NCBI GenBank assembly: GCA_914767715.1
Contig: OU612069.1
Span: forward strand, 17,421,387-17,485,386
Length of the DNA: 64,000 bases
Origin: Membranipora membranacea
Taxonomy: Eukaryota > Bryozoa > Gymnolaemata > Cheilostomatida > Membraniporidae
Direction: 5' to 3'
The position numbers and the translations under genes were made by a program. Under the pieces are notes generated by a model. It worked only from the letters and a program-made list of their open reading frames with translations, had not been told where the DNA came from and made no database searches. Numbering within the stretch: position 1 is the first letter of the stretch; every line of letters starts with the position of its first letter. Below are positions 48,212-61,400 of this stretch, piece after piece.

Positions 48212-49363
48212 AAAATATGCTCACAGAGTAAGGATATATCCTTACTCTGTGATATGCTCATGGTATAAACATCCATGACCATAGAATGATACAAGCCCCA
48301 ATTCAGAAAGCCAGAGTTAGTTTATTAGCGACGACCAATATGTCTAACATTATTCAACACATGTTATTAAATTTACAATCCTTAGTTTTGGGCAAAATAT
48401 TTCGATGGCAATAATGTCGTCAGATAACTGATGTTATCTAAGTAACGAATCTGTTGATTCAGAAAATGAAGCTTCTGGGGCCATTCTAGAGGAATGGGGC
48501 GGGCAACTGATGGTGAAGGAATATGTTTCTTCACAAGAACTGACCGTGAAGGATATGCATGCAGAGGTAGGCTTGTTTCTCAAGCGGAATGACAATAACA
48601 TTTCAATGGACATTACAATAATTGATGACAAATAGATTTTGATTTACATAACCAGCAAAAATTTGTGTCTTGTGTTCTGGCCATTTTTTACAAAACATCA
48701 AGAATCTTTGTCACAGTTAGCCGCAGCACAGTATTTTTTGGATTTACCTCGGCTCGCCATCTACCATGCACATTTTTAGAATTTTATCATCACATAGAAT
48801 TTTTGTCTGCTGATAAAGTGTGATCAATTAAAAATCTCCAATTATAAATATACAATGGATGGCAAACAGCAGGTCCTCAGTAAAGTTCACATAACTATAC
48901 ATAAGGCATACTATGAGCTTGTCAGTTTCACAGTTAACACAGTTAATGTCTAAAGCTTTATCTAAAGTCTAAAGCTATAACAAATTTGAATGCTAATGTC
49001 TAAAAATTCTTGATCTTTCCCTTCGCCTTATTTTCACTAACTTCATGCAGCCGATGACTCAGCTATCGCTGGATTATTTTATTATCTGACCTGCGTCTTA
49101 CCTCAGTTTATAGTATGTGTCATTTATTCTCAATCGAACACACACCCACACACCGCCGTGCTTGGCTGATCACTCCAACAGCTCCCTGACGTCACAAAAT
49201 GTTAGCCTGGCTTGATGTGAGCGTTTTCGGGAAGGCCTCTACTGCGATAGATATAAAATGCACTAAGAGTGGACCAATTTTCTAAAGAAGCACATCATTA
49301 CGGAGCTGAAGAATCGGAGAATAATTGGATACATGTATGAAATTGATCCATCTAGTTGTTTAA

Positions 49364-52300
49364 TCCATGAATATATATCAGTGCATTTAGCGTAGTTGTT
49401 TCCTGTTCTCATCTGGTAGAAGGTTAATGTGTTGGTACAATCAAATTTTATTCATTTGTCAATCTAGAAGCTTCCTCGTTGTGCAATATTTTCAGATATT
49501 TGTTAGGACCCTTTTTGCGTACAGGTCATGCTTTACATTGCGCTCACAATAAGCTGTTATTCGATGCCGTCAATGCAAAAAATCTGTGGTGTTGGAGCAT
49601 GCTGGGTTTGCTTGTTATGCCGGTATGAGGACGTTAATTCTTAGTCAGTAGGTACATATTGAAGACAGTTTCATTTTAGTTTAGCATACACATTATTTCC
49701 TGCTCCATCGAAACAATCCTTACTGATGTTGCTTGATTTGGATAATAAATAGGTCACAGCTGTCAAATGAATGAAATAAAATTAGAATGATGAAGGATGA
49801 AAAGCAACTGTGGTAACAACATTTCTTGGCTTATAGTTATCTGTTGGTTGTTAATGTATCTTTCATGTTAGAGAGGTTTGAAATATGGCCTTGAATGTGA
49901 AATATGACAACTTCTGGGTGTCGGGAAAACATCACGTTTCACTTTCAATTTGGTATGACAATGGTACATTATAACTCATTGTAATAGATTGTCTTTGCAA
50001 TTGTCTTGAGCTCGTAATTCTGAATCACGATAGTGTGAAAAGTGACCACAAAGGTGAATTGTATACCTAAATAAAATTCCGCCTAGCTAGAGACGGCGGT
50101 TAAAATATACCCATCCTATCTTATATCTTTTATCTATATCATGCTGTGTTGTAACAATATTAATAATTTAGTGGAAGAGTGCTTGTGACTTGAATCTTCT
50201 GTTACTTACTAAACAGCATTTGCTAGCCAGCAGCCAAATATTATACTGTGCATTGACGGGTTGCTTACAGCAGTTCAACGTCAGGATTTCACTATACCAC
50301 CTCGTGGTTGGGCGATACTCAGGAATCAAGTATCATACATAGCTCACTCGCTTACCACAGTTCCAGATGGTACCAAGTTACCATGTTAGCCGAGTTCCAG
50401 ATCGCAGTTCAGCACCTACCATTCTCTGTATCACCTCCGGGTGTGGGCGATACCAAGTATCATATAGCGCGGCTAGTATATTTGGATCACCAATCTCTAT
50501 ATACCACCTCAGTAGTGGATGATAATGTGTTCTCATAATATAGCAGATTTACAGATTAATCACCCCAGTCTCCGTAATTATTATAGAAGAGTTGCCAAGA
50601 TTACATGAAAATATTTTTGCCTAAAACAAGTAGCATATGGTAGCACTTATTAAAGCTTCGGGGGCAACCCTGAGCCAATCCGATTACCTCCGTACCAGCT
50701 TACCTGGCATTAGCTCCCTCCCACCCGCCAGCCAATAAGAGCCAACACATGGGCCTGATGATGCACACCTCTGTTGTGTCTCCTGCTTGTTCGCTTATCT
50801 CTTTTGTCTGGCTGACATCACTCTTTAGTTTGTAATATTCTCTCCCAGCTGCCACCAATTTTATAACCTAGCAGGCTGACATTGGTGAGGAGTTATGCTC
50901 TTCCAGTGTGTGAAGGAGCAACTCCTAACACAATCGCAGTATACGGATACATCCAAGTGGGGATGTTGTTCGTAATGGACCAGTGTCAATACCTGACATA
51001 CACTCAAACTAGAGTATTTTGAATCAAAGGAAATCAAAGGATCTTTGGACTGAAACATAAATTAAGTTTTAGCTGTACAAAATAGGGGTAGAATGATGAG
51101 TACGGGCAGAATCATCAGTGTTAATCACACATAATATGGTAATGGTGCTGTTTATATATAAACAAATTAAATTATATAAATATATATAAAGAAATATTAT
51201 AGTACGTCATATATTTATAGTGATAGGCCTCAGGAGGGACTCGCAACAATTTATATATTGCTGTTTTGATGACGAATGAACAACCCCTTGTTAGAGGCTA
51301 GGGGTATTGAGATTTCAAGTTAACCCCAGATCTGCTTGAGGCACAAAAACTTTTTCGGATCTGGGGTAGGCAAATAGAAATCAGGGTAGAAAAGATCTGG
51401 AGTTGAGCTAACTGGATAAGAGTTGAAGTCAACTTCCCCAAACCACCGACCCTCCTACTAGTAACACATGGTGACATGCACTAGTATGTAGTGTGACCGA
51501 CCACGGGTATCACACCTTGATATGATAACGCTATTATGATATTGCGTGCAAACAATACTCACTGGGATGCGATTTGGCTGAAGTGGAAGAGCTATAGTTA
51601 GTCAATGAATACTTGGTAGAGTGGAGGAATGGCAGGCTGAGTCCATACAGGGATTCACTCAGTTTTGTTAGCGTGTTGTAGCTGTGACAGTCAAAGCTTT
51701 AATTACAACCAACCAAAACCTTGCTTGATGAACTGACCTTTTTTTTTATCTCAAAATTCAAAATTTCCACCGATCGAAAGCCTTAGATAGCTATAATAGC
51801 CAATGGAATATGATTGTAGTCTGGTAACCTAGTAATTATCAATTAAACTCCTGGAAAACTTGGGTGATAAATTCAACCCCTGCATAAGCCCGGGTCGGGG
51901 GTACTGCCTACGCACCGGCTGGGCGGACATTTGTCAGGAACTTTTATTTCGATGTTGGCCTTGAATTATTGGTAATACTTGAAGTCAATAGTTTTGTTAG
52001 GTCGGTGGTTGTGCTAGAGAACACCTGCAGTTAGACTGTCCCGGCTTGTCTAGAAAGGTTAGCCTGCACAATGATTAACATCAGCAGCACTGTTCACATC
52101 ACTTTGGTGACCAAGCCTTATCCCCATATCCTTAGATTTTTTGTTTGTTACGACAGTCTAATTGCTATTTACTAATTGATAACGGCTTACTTTTTGTTGT
52201 CTGCTGTCATCCATTGTCCTCAGGTCTCATGTGTTTTCTGTGATCAGCAGGAAACTTCAGCTGTAAATAAAATCAAATTGAATTGATGGCAACACACCCA

Positions 52301-53456
52301 ATAGAATTTTGTCTATCTTACAACCTTGGACTTTACTGGTTACGAAATTTGAACAAATTTTTTTTTCTTACCTAGATACCCATGTTATTAAAGTAAGGAT
52401 AAAACGCTTTGTTTTCACAACCCCCCACCTACTGATAAGTCATGATATGTAAGCCTGTTAACATTGTGTATATCTGATAATTTCAACTAACTCATGTAGT
52501 CCAAAGCCTGAGAAGCATGAATTGAGATTTCATATGGCCAACCCAACACATGAATAAGAGCAGGCGCATATGATGTACTGAGGTTGAATTGACACCCTCT
52601 TTCAGAGATGCAAATACTTTGAGTTTGGGAGACCCAGTTAAAGCTAGGAATTGCTGATTTGATATGTTATGTTCTTCAAGATAGATGTTGGCATTTTAAT
52701 GTGGGGTCATTGATACGTAGGGTAACTAAATGGTGTGTACCGATCCGCTCACACATACTAAGAAAAAGAGGAGGTAAAAATATGGGCTAGTTGATGTCCA
52801 CGTAAATTACCGACATATTCTCTGGATTTGTTATCATATCAGATAATCTAACTCCCTAGTCTATTGCGCATCAAGAAGAACATCTATCTACGGACTATGG
52901 TGAATGCAAATAAAACTGTGTATATGTTCTATATACTAGCCATTGCTACAACATAATTGTACATCCTTTCAAAAATTGATCCTTCATATCCAAATCCAAA
53001 TCTGACAAAATGCCAATTACTCCGCCATCTCTGTCATCAATATCAATAAGTCTTTACAGTTTTCTATCAGATTGTAATATTAATTGCTGGTATTATCAGA
53101 TCAACTACTTGCTTGTTTGTCTCATTCCCTGTGATTGTAAAAGTAGGCATCATTCCATGGTTTAGGTTTATTTACGCTGTCAAGAGAATAGGCGTTTTAG
53201 AGATTTATGGTTGTGAACTCCACACAAAGAAAATGTCTCACCTTGATAAAGACAAGTGATAGATAGAGTCCTTTACTCTAGATGGTGTAGAGCAAAGTAC
53301 GTTGTTGTTCCACTATTCTTATAATGTTATAACTCTGAACATCTGTATGAAAAAATTAATAATAATTATTCTAAGATTCTAAGCCTCATTATTATATATG
53401 CGTATGTGAATGGGCGTCACATGGGTTACATCGTTATATGCCTCACATCACATTAC
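49364..53456. other. Intergenic, mostly unassigned
   Basis: No exon with convincing splice sites was found. At 50290-50530 the phrase CACCTC..GTGGGCGATAC and AAGTATCATA recurs two to three times imperfectly. At 50674-50745 there is one end of the AGCCAATGCG MITE family. The rest is AT-rich with short frames only. Confidence 0.4.
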
Positions 53457-53687
53457 CCTGTTTATGACAAAACAGAAGGTGGGCTGCCCCTAAAGAGGGA
53501 CGCAAGTTGCCCGGAGTCCTCGTACTGAGAGTGTGATACATCCTAGGAGACTAGAATTCATCCTAAATGTGAGGCCATAATGGACCTCCTAATCGTGAGT
53601 GTGCAGCAAGCTGCCGGAAACTGAAACAAGCACTAATCGCCCGTTGGCAGTGACACTTTGATCTTAGCCAATAGGCCGAGAAGTGAT
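53457..53687 (-). mobile_element. U2 snRNA-headed SINE, copy 3
   Basis: On the minus strand it starts ATCACTTCTCGGCCTATTGG and goes on with CTAAGATCAAAGTGTCACTG, so it preserves the full U2-like 5' end (U2 begins AUCGCUUCUCGGCC). It ends GTCATAAACAGGG like copy 2. A target duplication is not clear. Confidence 0.85.
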
Positions 53688-55611
53688 CACAGATGCCCCT
53701 GTACCTCCTAGTACTGTGATTGATGTTTTGAAGTGGAATAGACTTTTCCTGTCATGTTTCTTGGCTTATGCCTGTCAAAAGATGTTATCAGCAAGATTGA
53801 TCAAGCCATATTACATCACCTTGCATAATTTAACTACCAGATGTAGATTGACGTCAAAGACCAGATTCTACCTCTTATCAACATGATACAATACCACCAT
53901 GAACAGCCTTATCTCTTTTCAACTTTACAATGATATACATGAGGTGAGTAAGGTGGCTCGGAAAAAGGGCTGATTATGCGCTTTACTCCCTGGAATACTC
54001 TGAAAAGGCAACACAATAGCTTCTAAAATTAATATGCATTAATTCTTCAAAGAGCCCGTCATGACCACAGTTGTAGATGGGGCTCCCCCCACACAGGACT
54101 GTCTATAATATCTATAAATTAAGAATCCCAATCTATAAACTTAAGCGGCTGCGATGGCATGCGGCTTTTGGACTAATTAATGCCATAAAATCCTTTAAAT
54201 TAACAATCTATTGTACCTACCGTAATGATGTATCATATCAGATACAACCCTCCGTTTGCTCTGCTCTGCGTTGCTACACAACGACCATACACACACTAAG
54301 AGAGCACAGGAGACACACAGCACTGACAGCACTTGAGAGATACATTAAGAAATCTATAAATCTATATCTTTACTTGCATCTATCTATGCCTACAAGCCTA
54401 TAAGCTAAGAAATGGTCATCTATAATCTATACTATAAGTAGGGGGGGGGGGGCCCGTAGATAGTGGAAGTTTAAAATGTAATGTGTATGTATACGGCGGA
54501 AAGAAAGCTACGAGCAATGGACATTCTGCCATCAAAGTTCATTGACTTTTTGTTCTCATGACAGGAGCCTTATAATATGGCTTATAATGCACACTTGATA
54601 GTCATAAACTTAGGGTACAACATATCTGGGCGTGACCACGATAAGCCTATTGGTCACACAGGGAGGGTTGTGACATGATACCATATTATTTTCCACAGAT
54701 CCTCTAAATCCAGACAATTTTGATCAATGTATGCATTCTAAGTGCTCTGACAGCGGCAAAAGCAATTTAATGTAATTGTCCTAATACTTCAATATCCCAT
54801 AGACTATATCATGAGCAATGCTTCCCTACTTATCACAGCGCATTCAAAATTCACTCAGGTGCATGTCCTAGACAGAGATACAGTTAACTCACCTTGTACT
54901 TGTCATCCTATGATCAGCACCTCTCTGGTTTGTCAGCTTCTTGTCCGTCAGTCCGTCAGTGACAACAAAGATTTGCTCCCAATAAAAATCTCGGTTTGCT
55001 TCTCGGTTTAAATTCTCCCGTCTATGTGAAACAATCCAAGCCAGCGATTGTCGATCTACCGTCACAAGTTAAGAATGTGGAATGATTTGGGTCACGTTTC
55101 TCATGATTCAAAATACTGTTATCACTAAGTTGTGTTATCATATTGAGGCTTGTGTTGGATTGAAGTACTGTGTGGGTACTATCAGCATCTCACAATGTTT
55201 ACTCAGGCTAGCCTAAAACCTGATAAGAACTGCTGTCAAATATTAAGCAGTTTTTCTACCACAAATATAAAATGATACATAAGGCTGTGAATGAAAGTAA
55301 AACTTTTTCAACAAGCTCCATGGTCAAAATTTAGAACAGAAGTTACATTTTCAATGCCATCTAAGTATATATCTAGACTATTTTTAGAGATTAATTGTAC
55401 CAATTATGCTAACCCTGGTCTAGAGTTACTACAAACAAAAATGTTCACGATCAAATATTCTTAGTCAGATTGCGTGCCTTTGTATACTGTCTTGTCACAC
55501 ATTACTAACTTATCAAAGTAAGAATCAATGGCAAGTCTATGAGCATACAAAATAAGGGCTCATCACTAATCCATTCATCTCTCACGATGTGTGCTAATGC
55601 TGCTGCACTAT
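53688..55611. other. Intergenic, no gene recognised
   Basis: A plus frame at 54077-54403 (108 residues, Tyr/Leu/Lys-rich) has no domain I recognise, no upstream signals and no homologous copy in the window; I treat it as chance. A G12 run lies at 54440-54452. Confidence 0.35.
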
Positions 55612-56634
55612 GAACCCATCCGGATGCCGCGCGGACAACCGCCGGTTGTCCGCGCGGCATCCGGTTGGCCGTCGGACAACCAACGGATGCCAAATAGGCA
55701 TCCGGTTGCAAAAATCGCGTCCGGACACATATTTGACAGAGGCGGATGGGTTCGTAACAGAGAAGGATGGGTTGTAGACACTCATCATCCAAGCATAAGA
55801 CCCATCCGGACATGTTTTTAGCAGCTAAAATTACTGCTCAAAGCCCATCCGGACAGGTCTTTAGCAGCTAAAATTACCGCTCAAAGCCCATCCAGACAGG
55901 TTTTTAGCAGCTAAAATCAATGCTCAAAGCCCATCCGGATGGGCAAAATGTCAAGTGGACATCCACATGCCGAGACCAAGGAATTAACTCCTTGCCGAGA
56001 CAATAGAAAATAATAAGTGGTCGTCCATTTCATAAGAACACAAGTGCCAAATGGACGTCAATAATGGCTTGACTACTGCCAAAAAAATAAATTCATAATA
56101 ATAATCATAATGATGACGATGATGTCCTTGTTGGGAGTCGTTTGTGAGTGGGGATAATGCATCATGTGATGTACCTTCAGGTTTACCTGCATGTGTGTAG
56201 GTTCCAAACTCCAGCTGTGTCTTGCAGGAACTTTTATACAGTTGAAGAGGATGATACATATAAGCATTAAGTTGTTATACCCCAAATAACAATGTAAATC
56301 AGGGAAAGTTCTCCAGTCCTTGATTACATGTAGAGCCAAAAAAAGTTATGGTGAAATGACCAAACTTGAGTCGAGATCGAGGTCAGTCATAACAGGACCA
56401 ATAGAATATAAAGTTCAGTCAACTGGACACACTAATACTCATCAAGGTGGCCGGCCATTTAACACTTGAAATGCTTGCTAAACACGGCCACTTGACAGTG
56501 CATTATCAATTATATTGATTTATAAAATGGATGGCCATTTAGCAGTAAAGGACGGGTGTTTAGCACAAGTGGATGGCTATTTAACAGAGGTAATAAGTGG
56601 ACGGCCTTTTAGCTGACACATATTTATCACAACA
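55612..56634. mobile_element. CATCCGG-family element, 1-kb deletion derivative
   Basis: The left half (55612-56080) matches 26375-27210 and the right half (56345-56634) matches 32035-32350, joined by about 265 unrelated bases (AATAATAATCATAATGATGA). It has a 22-bp-arm GC-rich palindrome at 55620-55664, three 43-bp repeats, and GTGGACGTCC-like motifs that invert from left to right. Confidence 0.7.
55977..55994. mobile_element. 18-bp end-only insertion of the CAAGG family
   Basis: CAAGGAATTAACTCCTTG is flanked on both sides by CCGAGAC (55970-55976 and 55995-56001). The other copy of this host element (near 27133) has the site once and no insertion. Confidence 0.75.
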
Positions 56635-57112
56635 AATGCAACCTGAAATGAATACATCAACTTTATAGAATGTAGCAACAGGTGATACATGATTATATGC
56701 CTTATAAAAGCATAGTAAGCTAGCTTTAATGGTTTAAGGCATGTTTTACACAATTTTCAAATCATGATACTCTTGTAATCTGTTTTTTGCAATAACTGCA
56801 TATTACCAACATCTGGTAGCAATCGATGCCAGTGACTTTTTGGAGCTGTCTTCTTAATGTCAGAGAGAGGACAACTTTCAGTTGATTCGGTAAACTGCCA
56901 CTCAGATGCATTGTTTATCATGCCACAGCTCACATGTACAGGTGACTGCCACGAACAATGGCCCTGGTAAGAAAACTTCTCAATTGGCGCGTCTGGTCGC
57001 AGTTGGAGGCACCCTCATATTTCACATCAGGGCCTATTGATGCCACCTGATGAGAAGCTGTGGTACTGGCAGTGGTACTTATCATCTCTTGTGAGTAACT
57101 TCTGTTTTACAG

Positions 57113-57220
57113 CCATGGATATCAGCTATAGGCTTATGAACAATTCTTCATCATATCTGGAGTTTATCTTATTCTTCAAAAGCTGAAGATTTTTACTTAC
57201 AGAAATCTCTTCAAGAAAGT
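57113..57220 (+). pseudogene. PCID2: Inverted pseudo-copy of a PCID2 exon
   Basis: TTTTACAG|CCATGG... and ...AAGAAAGT|GTAAGT keep both splice sites of the PCID2 exon at 59836-59961, on the opposite strand, but the copy is 18 bases shorter and has an in-frame TAG. Intron-side similarity (GTCTTCTTAATGTCAGAGAG) extends to about 56830, matching 60190-60230. It therefore arose by local inverted genomic duplication, not from mRNA. Confidence 0.8.
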
Positions 57221-57445
57221 GTAAGTATAGCCAGGGGCAGATTTTCATCTGTGTTGAAGGGTGGCTTTATATGGCCACGGGAGGCATTTTGTGATTTACA
57301 TAGCCTTAAATTGGCTAAAACAGTAAACATATCATTTGTAGCTTTGTCAATTTGTCCAGTAATAACTCAACTTAACTTTTACCAGTTGTTTGATAAGGCA
57401 TATGTGTCTTTGAAAAAATGTATGTAATGCATATGATGCACTTAA

Positions 57446-57763
57446 CTAGCCGGTTAAATGCCACGTTGCCAATAGTTTATGATCTACAAATTCTAACCCA
57501 TCAACACTTGATGTATACTTATGTCTATTGAGTGTCTTTCCTGCCAATCTGAGCCTTTTCTGTTCCTTTATCAGTCCCACAACATGCTCAACCCTGTCAG
57601 AGCAATGTATATCATATGCAAGATTATCCACATCTGGAATAACAAAAACCAAACCAAAACCAGGTGACCTGTTTAGCTCATAGTTTGATGTGTAGTTCAC
57701 GAAGTGACAACATCTTGCTATCAGATAGAAATGAATTAAATAACGACATGGAATAGAGAACAT
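57446..57763 (-). CDS. 105-residue open frame, unknown
   Basis: The C-terminal half (RVEHVVGLIKEQKRLRLAGK, then YTSSVDGLEFVDHKLLATWH) has balanced, protein-like composition, but I recognise no family. There is no related copy in the window and no evident splice partner. It may be a transposon remnant or chance. Confidence 0.2.
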   Translation of the reverse strand: MFSIPCRYLIHFYLIARCCHFVNYTSNYELNRSPGFGLVFVIPDVDNLAYDIHCSDRVEHVVGLIKEQKRLRLAGKTLNRHKYTSSVDGLEFVDHKLLATWHLTG

Positions 57764-58431
57764 ACATCTACACAGTCAGCGAGATTGAAGAATTCCTTTG
57801 AAGTAAATCACAACGTACTCATACCATCCAGAAACTCATTGGGACACATACACCTGATCCAACACTGAGATCATCAAGTGAACCATCTGTATAATCATTG
57901 ATGTCGGAATCAGTTACACAAAACCTTGTCAGTCAATTGAGCCACCAAGAAAATTGCAACCCGCTGCCCAAAACCCCCTCCCTGCAGTTGTCAGTGAATT
58001 TTTATATCAATCAATTTGGCAGCAAAGATAATATGGATCACTGTCGTTCTTTGAAGTCAGGTTTATATGGATGTTTATTTTATATACTCCAAAAGTCTCC
58101 ATGATATTCAAAGTATAAGATCGGTTTTGACATTGAAATATCATACTGTACATTTATAACTAGTCTTATTACATGACATAATAGATGATGTCAATAGTTT
58201 CCATACAATATAATGGTGCATTATTGACTGTAGCACAAGAAGGTCAATAAATCTCTTTATCTTAAAACAATGTCTGTGAGTGATATATACAGAGATAAAG
58301 AAATATTATGATGACGTTGAGGGCGCGTTACATGATGATTGGGCGAGGGTCTTTTACAGATATTCTATGAGAGTGCGTACTATAAGATGTCTATAAGACG
58401 GATGTTTACACGACATCTCTTCTACAGTGCG

Positions 58432-61400
58432 TTATAGCACTTCTGTGAGAGCAGGGAAGGGTTCCTGTTTGCTGACTACGACAGTTCTGTGGGCGTGTGA
58501 GATGTAGCCTTTAATCTTACCCTGTAACACAGTGAACTAAAATGTAAGTTAAAGTTAAAACATAGGTTAACAATCTGTGAACCCATAATTTCCTGATGAT
58601 TAGAAAAATGTTGGGTCAAAATCAGACAGTCATATTACTACTGGCCAACAAATTGGTGGTGAAACATTGGTTGCCTTCAGATCACCATAAAAAAAATCAG
58701 ATATCTATATGAACATGCAAAGCCAGTTTTTTAGTGGCAGCAAAATTGAGTAAGTAGTTTCAGCTGTTACTCAATATTACAATATTACCACTGCGATCAA
58801 CATAAAGAACTCCACTAGAATTAACTGTCCAGCCCTTACCACCCAATTTAGTAACTGGAAGTGAACAATAGGAGGAGGCTGCCACCAAACTAACAGGTTT
58901 GTTTTATTATATGAAAAGTTGATATGTTAACCCAGTAAATCAAATACTGTGAGTTCATAGGGCAAATAAAAATTACCAAAAAATGAAAATTGTGGAAAAT
59001 AGGAATTAGTTTTTTTTCAATTATTTTAGCAAGGATCTTCGTGTATCATAGTGGTCAGGGGGAGGCAATAAATCACTATGATCCCAATTTTCAGACTTTG
59101 CAACAGTTTTACTGCAGTTAGGTTCACAGGCTGTTATATTTCATATGCCTTAATGACTTTTCAGCCTGAGACCTTTTAAAAACCATACCAAACATGGCCT
59201 AGTAGGACTGTCACTTTAAAATCCCTATATGAGAGAAAAACTGAAACCAAAAGACAATTTTGAGCCTAATGATTACATACCTCATATATAAGATTAGCAA
59301 TGATACATTCAGCCTCATCTATATCGATATCTTCATACTTCATAAGCTGTAGAGCAGATAGGAATGAGCTGACTGGTAACTGATGTGTCTTCAGTAATAT
59401 CCATCTGTAGTATAGTCAAGAAATAATAAAGGTGTGGTGATTAACGTAAGAATTATAAGAATGTACGAGAATTACTGATCAGATTCGGTGTGTGTATTTT
59501 TCTGATCGATAATGCATGAATCGATTCACAAAGCCATCATCTTCAATACCAATTTAATGGTCAGATAAATTGATTTTTATCTACCCTAGGGGAGAAAATG
59601 TTAGCTAGAGTTTAGTAGAGCTTGGTAGAGGTTGAGTTGAAGTTAGCCAGTACTATAGCAAAGTAAAGAGTGTGTGCAAATTATAGCAAGGCTTAAATTT
59701 GTCTATTTGAAGCAACCTCAAAATGGAGAATTTTTCTAGTTGCAATAACATTATTCCCTTTAGATGTTTATTATTCCCACTAATGTCCCATATATTTAAG
59801 TAAACATGGCTGAGAAGTATGCATTAGCAACTTACACTTTCTTGAAGAGATTTCTGTAAGTAATAATCTTCAGTTTTTCCAGTATAAGATAAACTCCGGA
59901 TTTGATGAAGAATTGTTCGTGAGCTTGTAAAGCCTCAGTTAACTTCAGCAGATTTCCATGTCTGTAAAACAGAAATATTTTATGAAGAATGATACAATGT
60001 GGGCTAAGTACCAAGGCTTACATTGGGTAGGGATAATGGTTATTCATGTGGAATTTGAGGATGCATACAAACGATTTAGCAGATAAGATGGGTATCATAT
60101 TATGTAATATAAAAAAGGTTTGCATAATATATCCAAGTACGACCATCTGGACCTCTGAATATGATGCATGCCAAATATCAATATATGGCTAGAAAGTTGT
60201 CCTCTCTCTGACATTAAGAAGACAACTCCAAAGTATGCACCATGCATTTATTGCTAGTTTTCGCTAAATTCTGGTAAGGATAAGCTGAATGAATGAATAT
60301 TTGTGCAGCTAGTAACCAGTAATCCAATATTCCCTTAACCACAAGTAGGTTTGACAACTTTGGAGTTATCAGAGCTTAGGAGGTCATTTTTGCTTCATTC
60401 AAGTGTTCATGTTCATTCAATATGATCGCTAGTGATTACACGGAGTATGATTTTTTTTTTAAATTTAGTTAAAATTGCAAGTTTCTGTCTCTGTCTGAAG
60501 ACTGAGAAATACAGTGCTGGCCGCCATATTTGGCCCCAAGTTGCTCTCAGTTTGCAGGCAGGTCGGAGCACACCTGGGATGCAATTGAGCCCAGGAGTCA
60601 ATAGACTGCAGCGGGTTTCGAACCCGAGACACTTGCGCGTTAGAGGGCAGGCGCTCTAACCAACTGAGCTACCTCCTATCCCTAGGGTTAGTAGTAGAGG
60701 CAAAAGATTGAAGAGTAAATGGTATTCACCTCACAGCATCAGCGACATCCGAGAACTGAGTTAGATCATACTTCTGTAAAGCTTGTTTACTTGGCAGTCT
60801 TCCCTATAATGGAGATTACACAGCAAATTAACAAAATGGAGAATAACAAATTGGAGAATAGGCCAAAAGCAGCCTAGCTGTAACTGCTCAATAAAAAAAT
60901 GGCACGGACAATTTTTGATGGCAGGAATCTGATCGCATATTATACTTCATTGATGTTTCTTCTGTAAAATTCACCGGGTGTACCCAGTTGTAGTGGTCAT
61001 ATTTAGAAATTAAAAGGTGTTTTGTTTTTGCATTATATGTGTGGGGACATAACTCCTATTCTGTGTAATATTACTAATCTAATCTTCAGAGAATTCCAGG
61101 TTGAAACTGCATTGTGGGGATTTTGTTGACTTTCCAATTTATTTACCATGTAAACTTGCACAAGTCTGCTCGTGTTAGATCAGGACAAATTTAAAATTTT
61201 CAATAAGTATAATGTCAGATCTTTATGAGGTTAGTATGATACTGTCTTGCGGCAGCATATCCGCAATATTTCTCAAAATTGCATATAATAAGTGAAATGT
61301 TAAGAATTCAATAAAAGGTGTTTCTAGGGTGGAACAACGTGCTGAATCCAATATTAAGGGTGTACCTAGTTGTAGCGATCATGTCAGCGGCAGCATATCC

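Larger units (their letters stand above)
46222..49363. mobile_element. TTAA-flanked transposon with inverted ends, copy 2, carrying three insertions
   Basis: TTAA at 46222-46225 and 49360-49363. The ends ACCACTAGGTGGCTTAAT and, reversed, ACAACTAGATGGATCAAT match copy 1 (29881-31752), which lies in the opposite orientation. Within it are two TTAA MITEs (46378-46754, 46766-47122) and one hAT-like element (47384-48211), all absent from copy 1. The remnant frame (SVDSENEASGAILEEWGG, QELTVKDMHAEVGLFLK) on the plus strand near 48450-48600 is better preserved here than in copy 1. Confidence 0.85.

Noticed and set aside
60600-60681. A functional tRNA gene on the minus strand
   Set aside because: A and B boxes are good, but the anticodon stem does not pair, and a 150-base body and A-run follow, as in a SINE.
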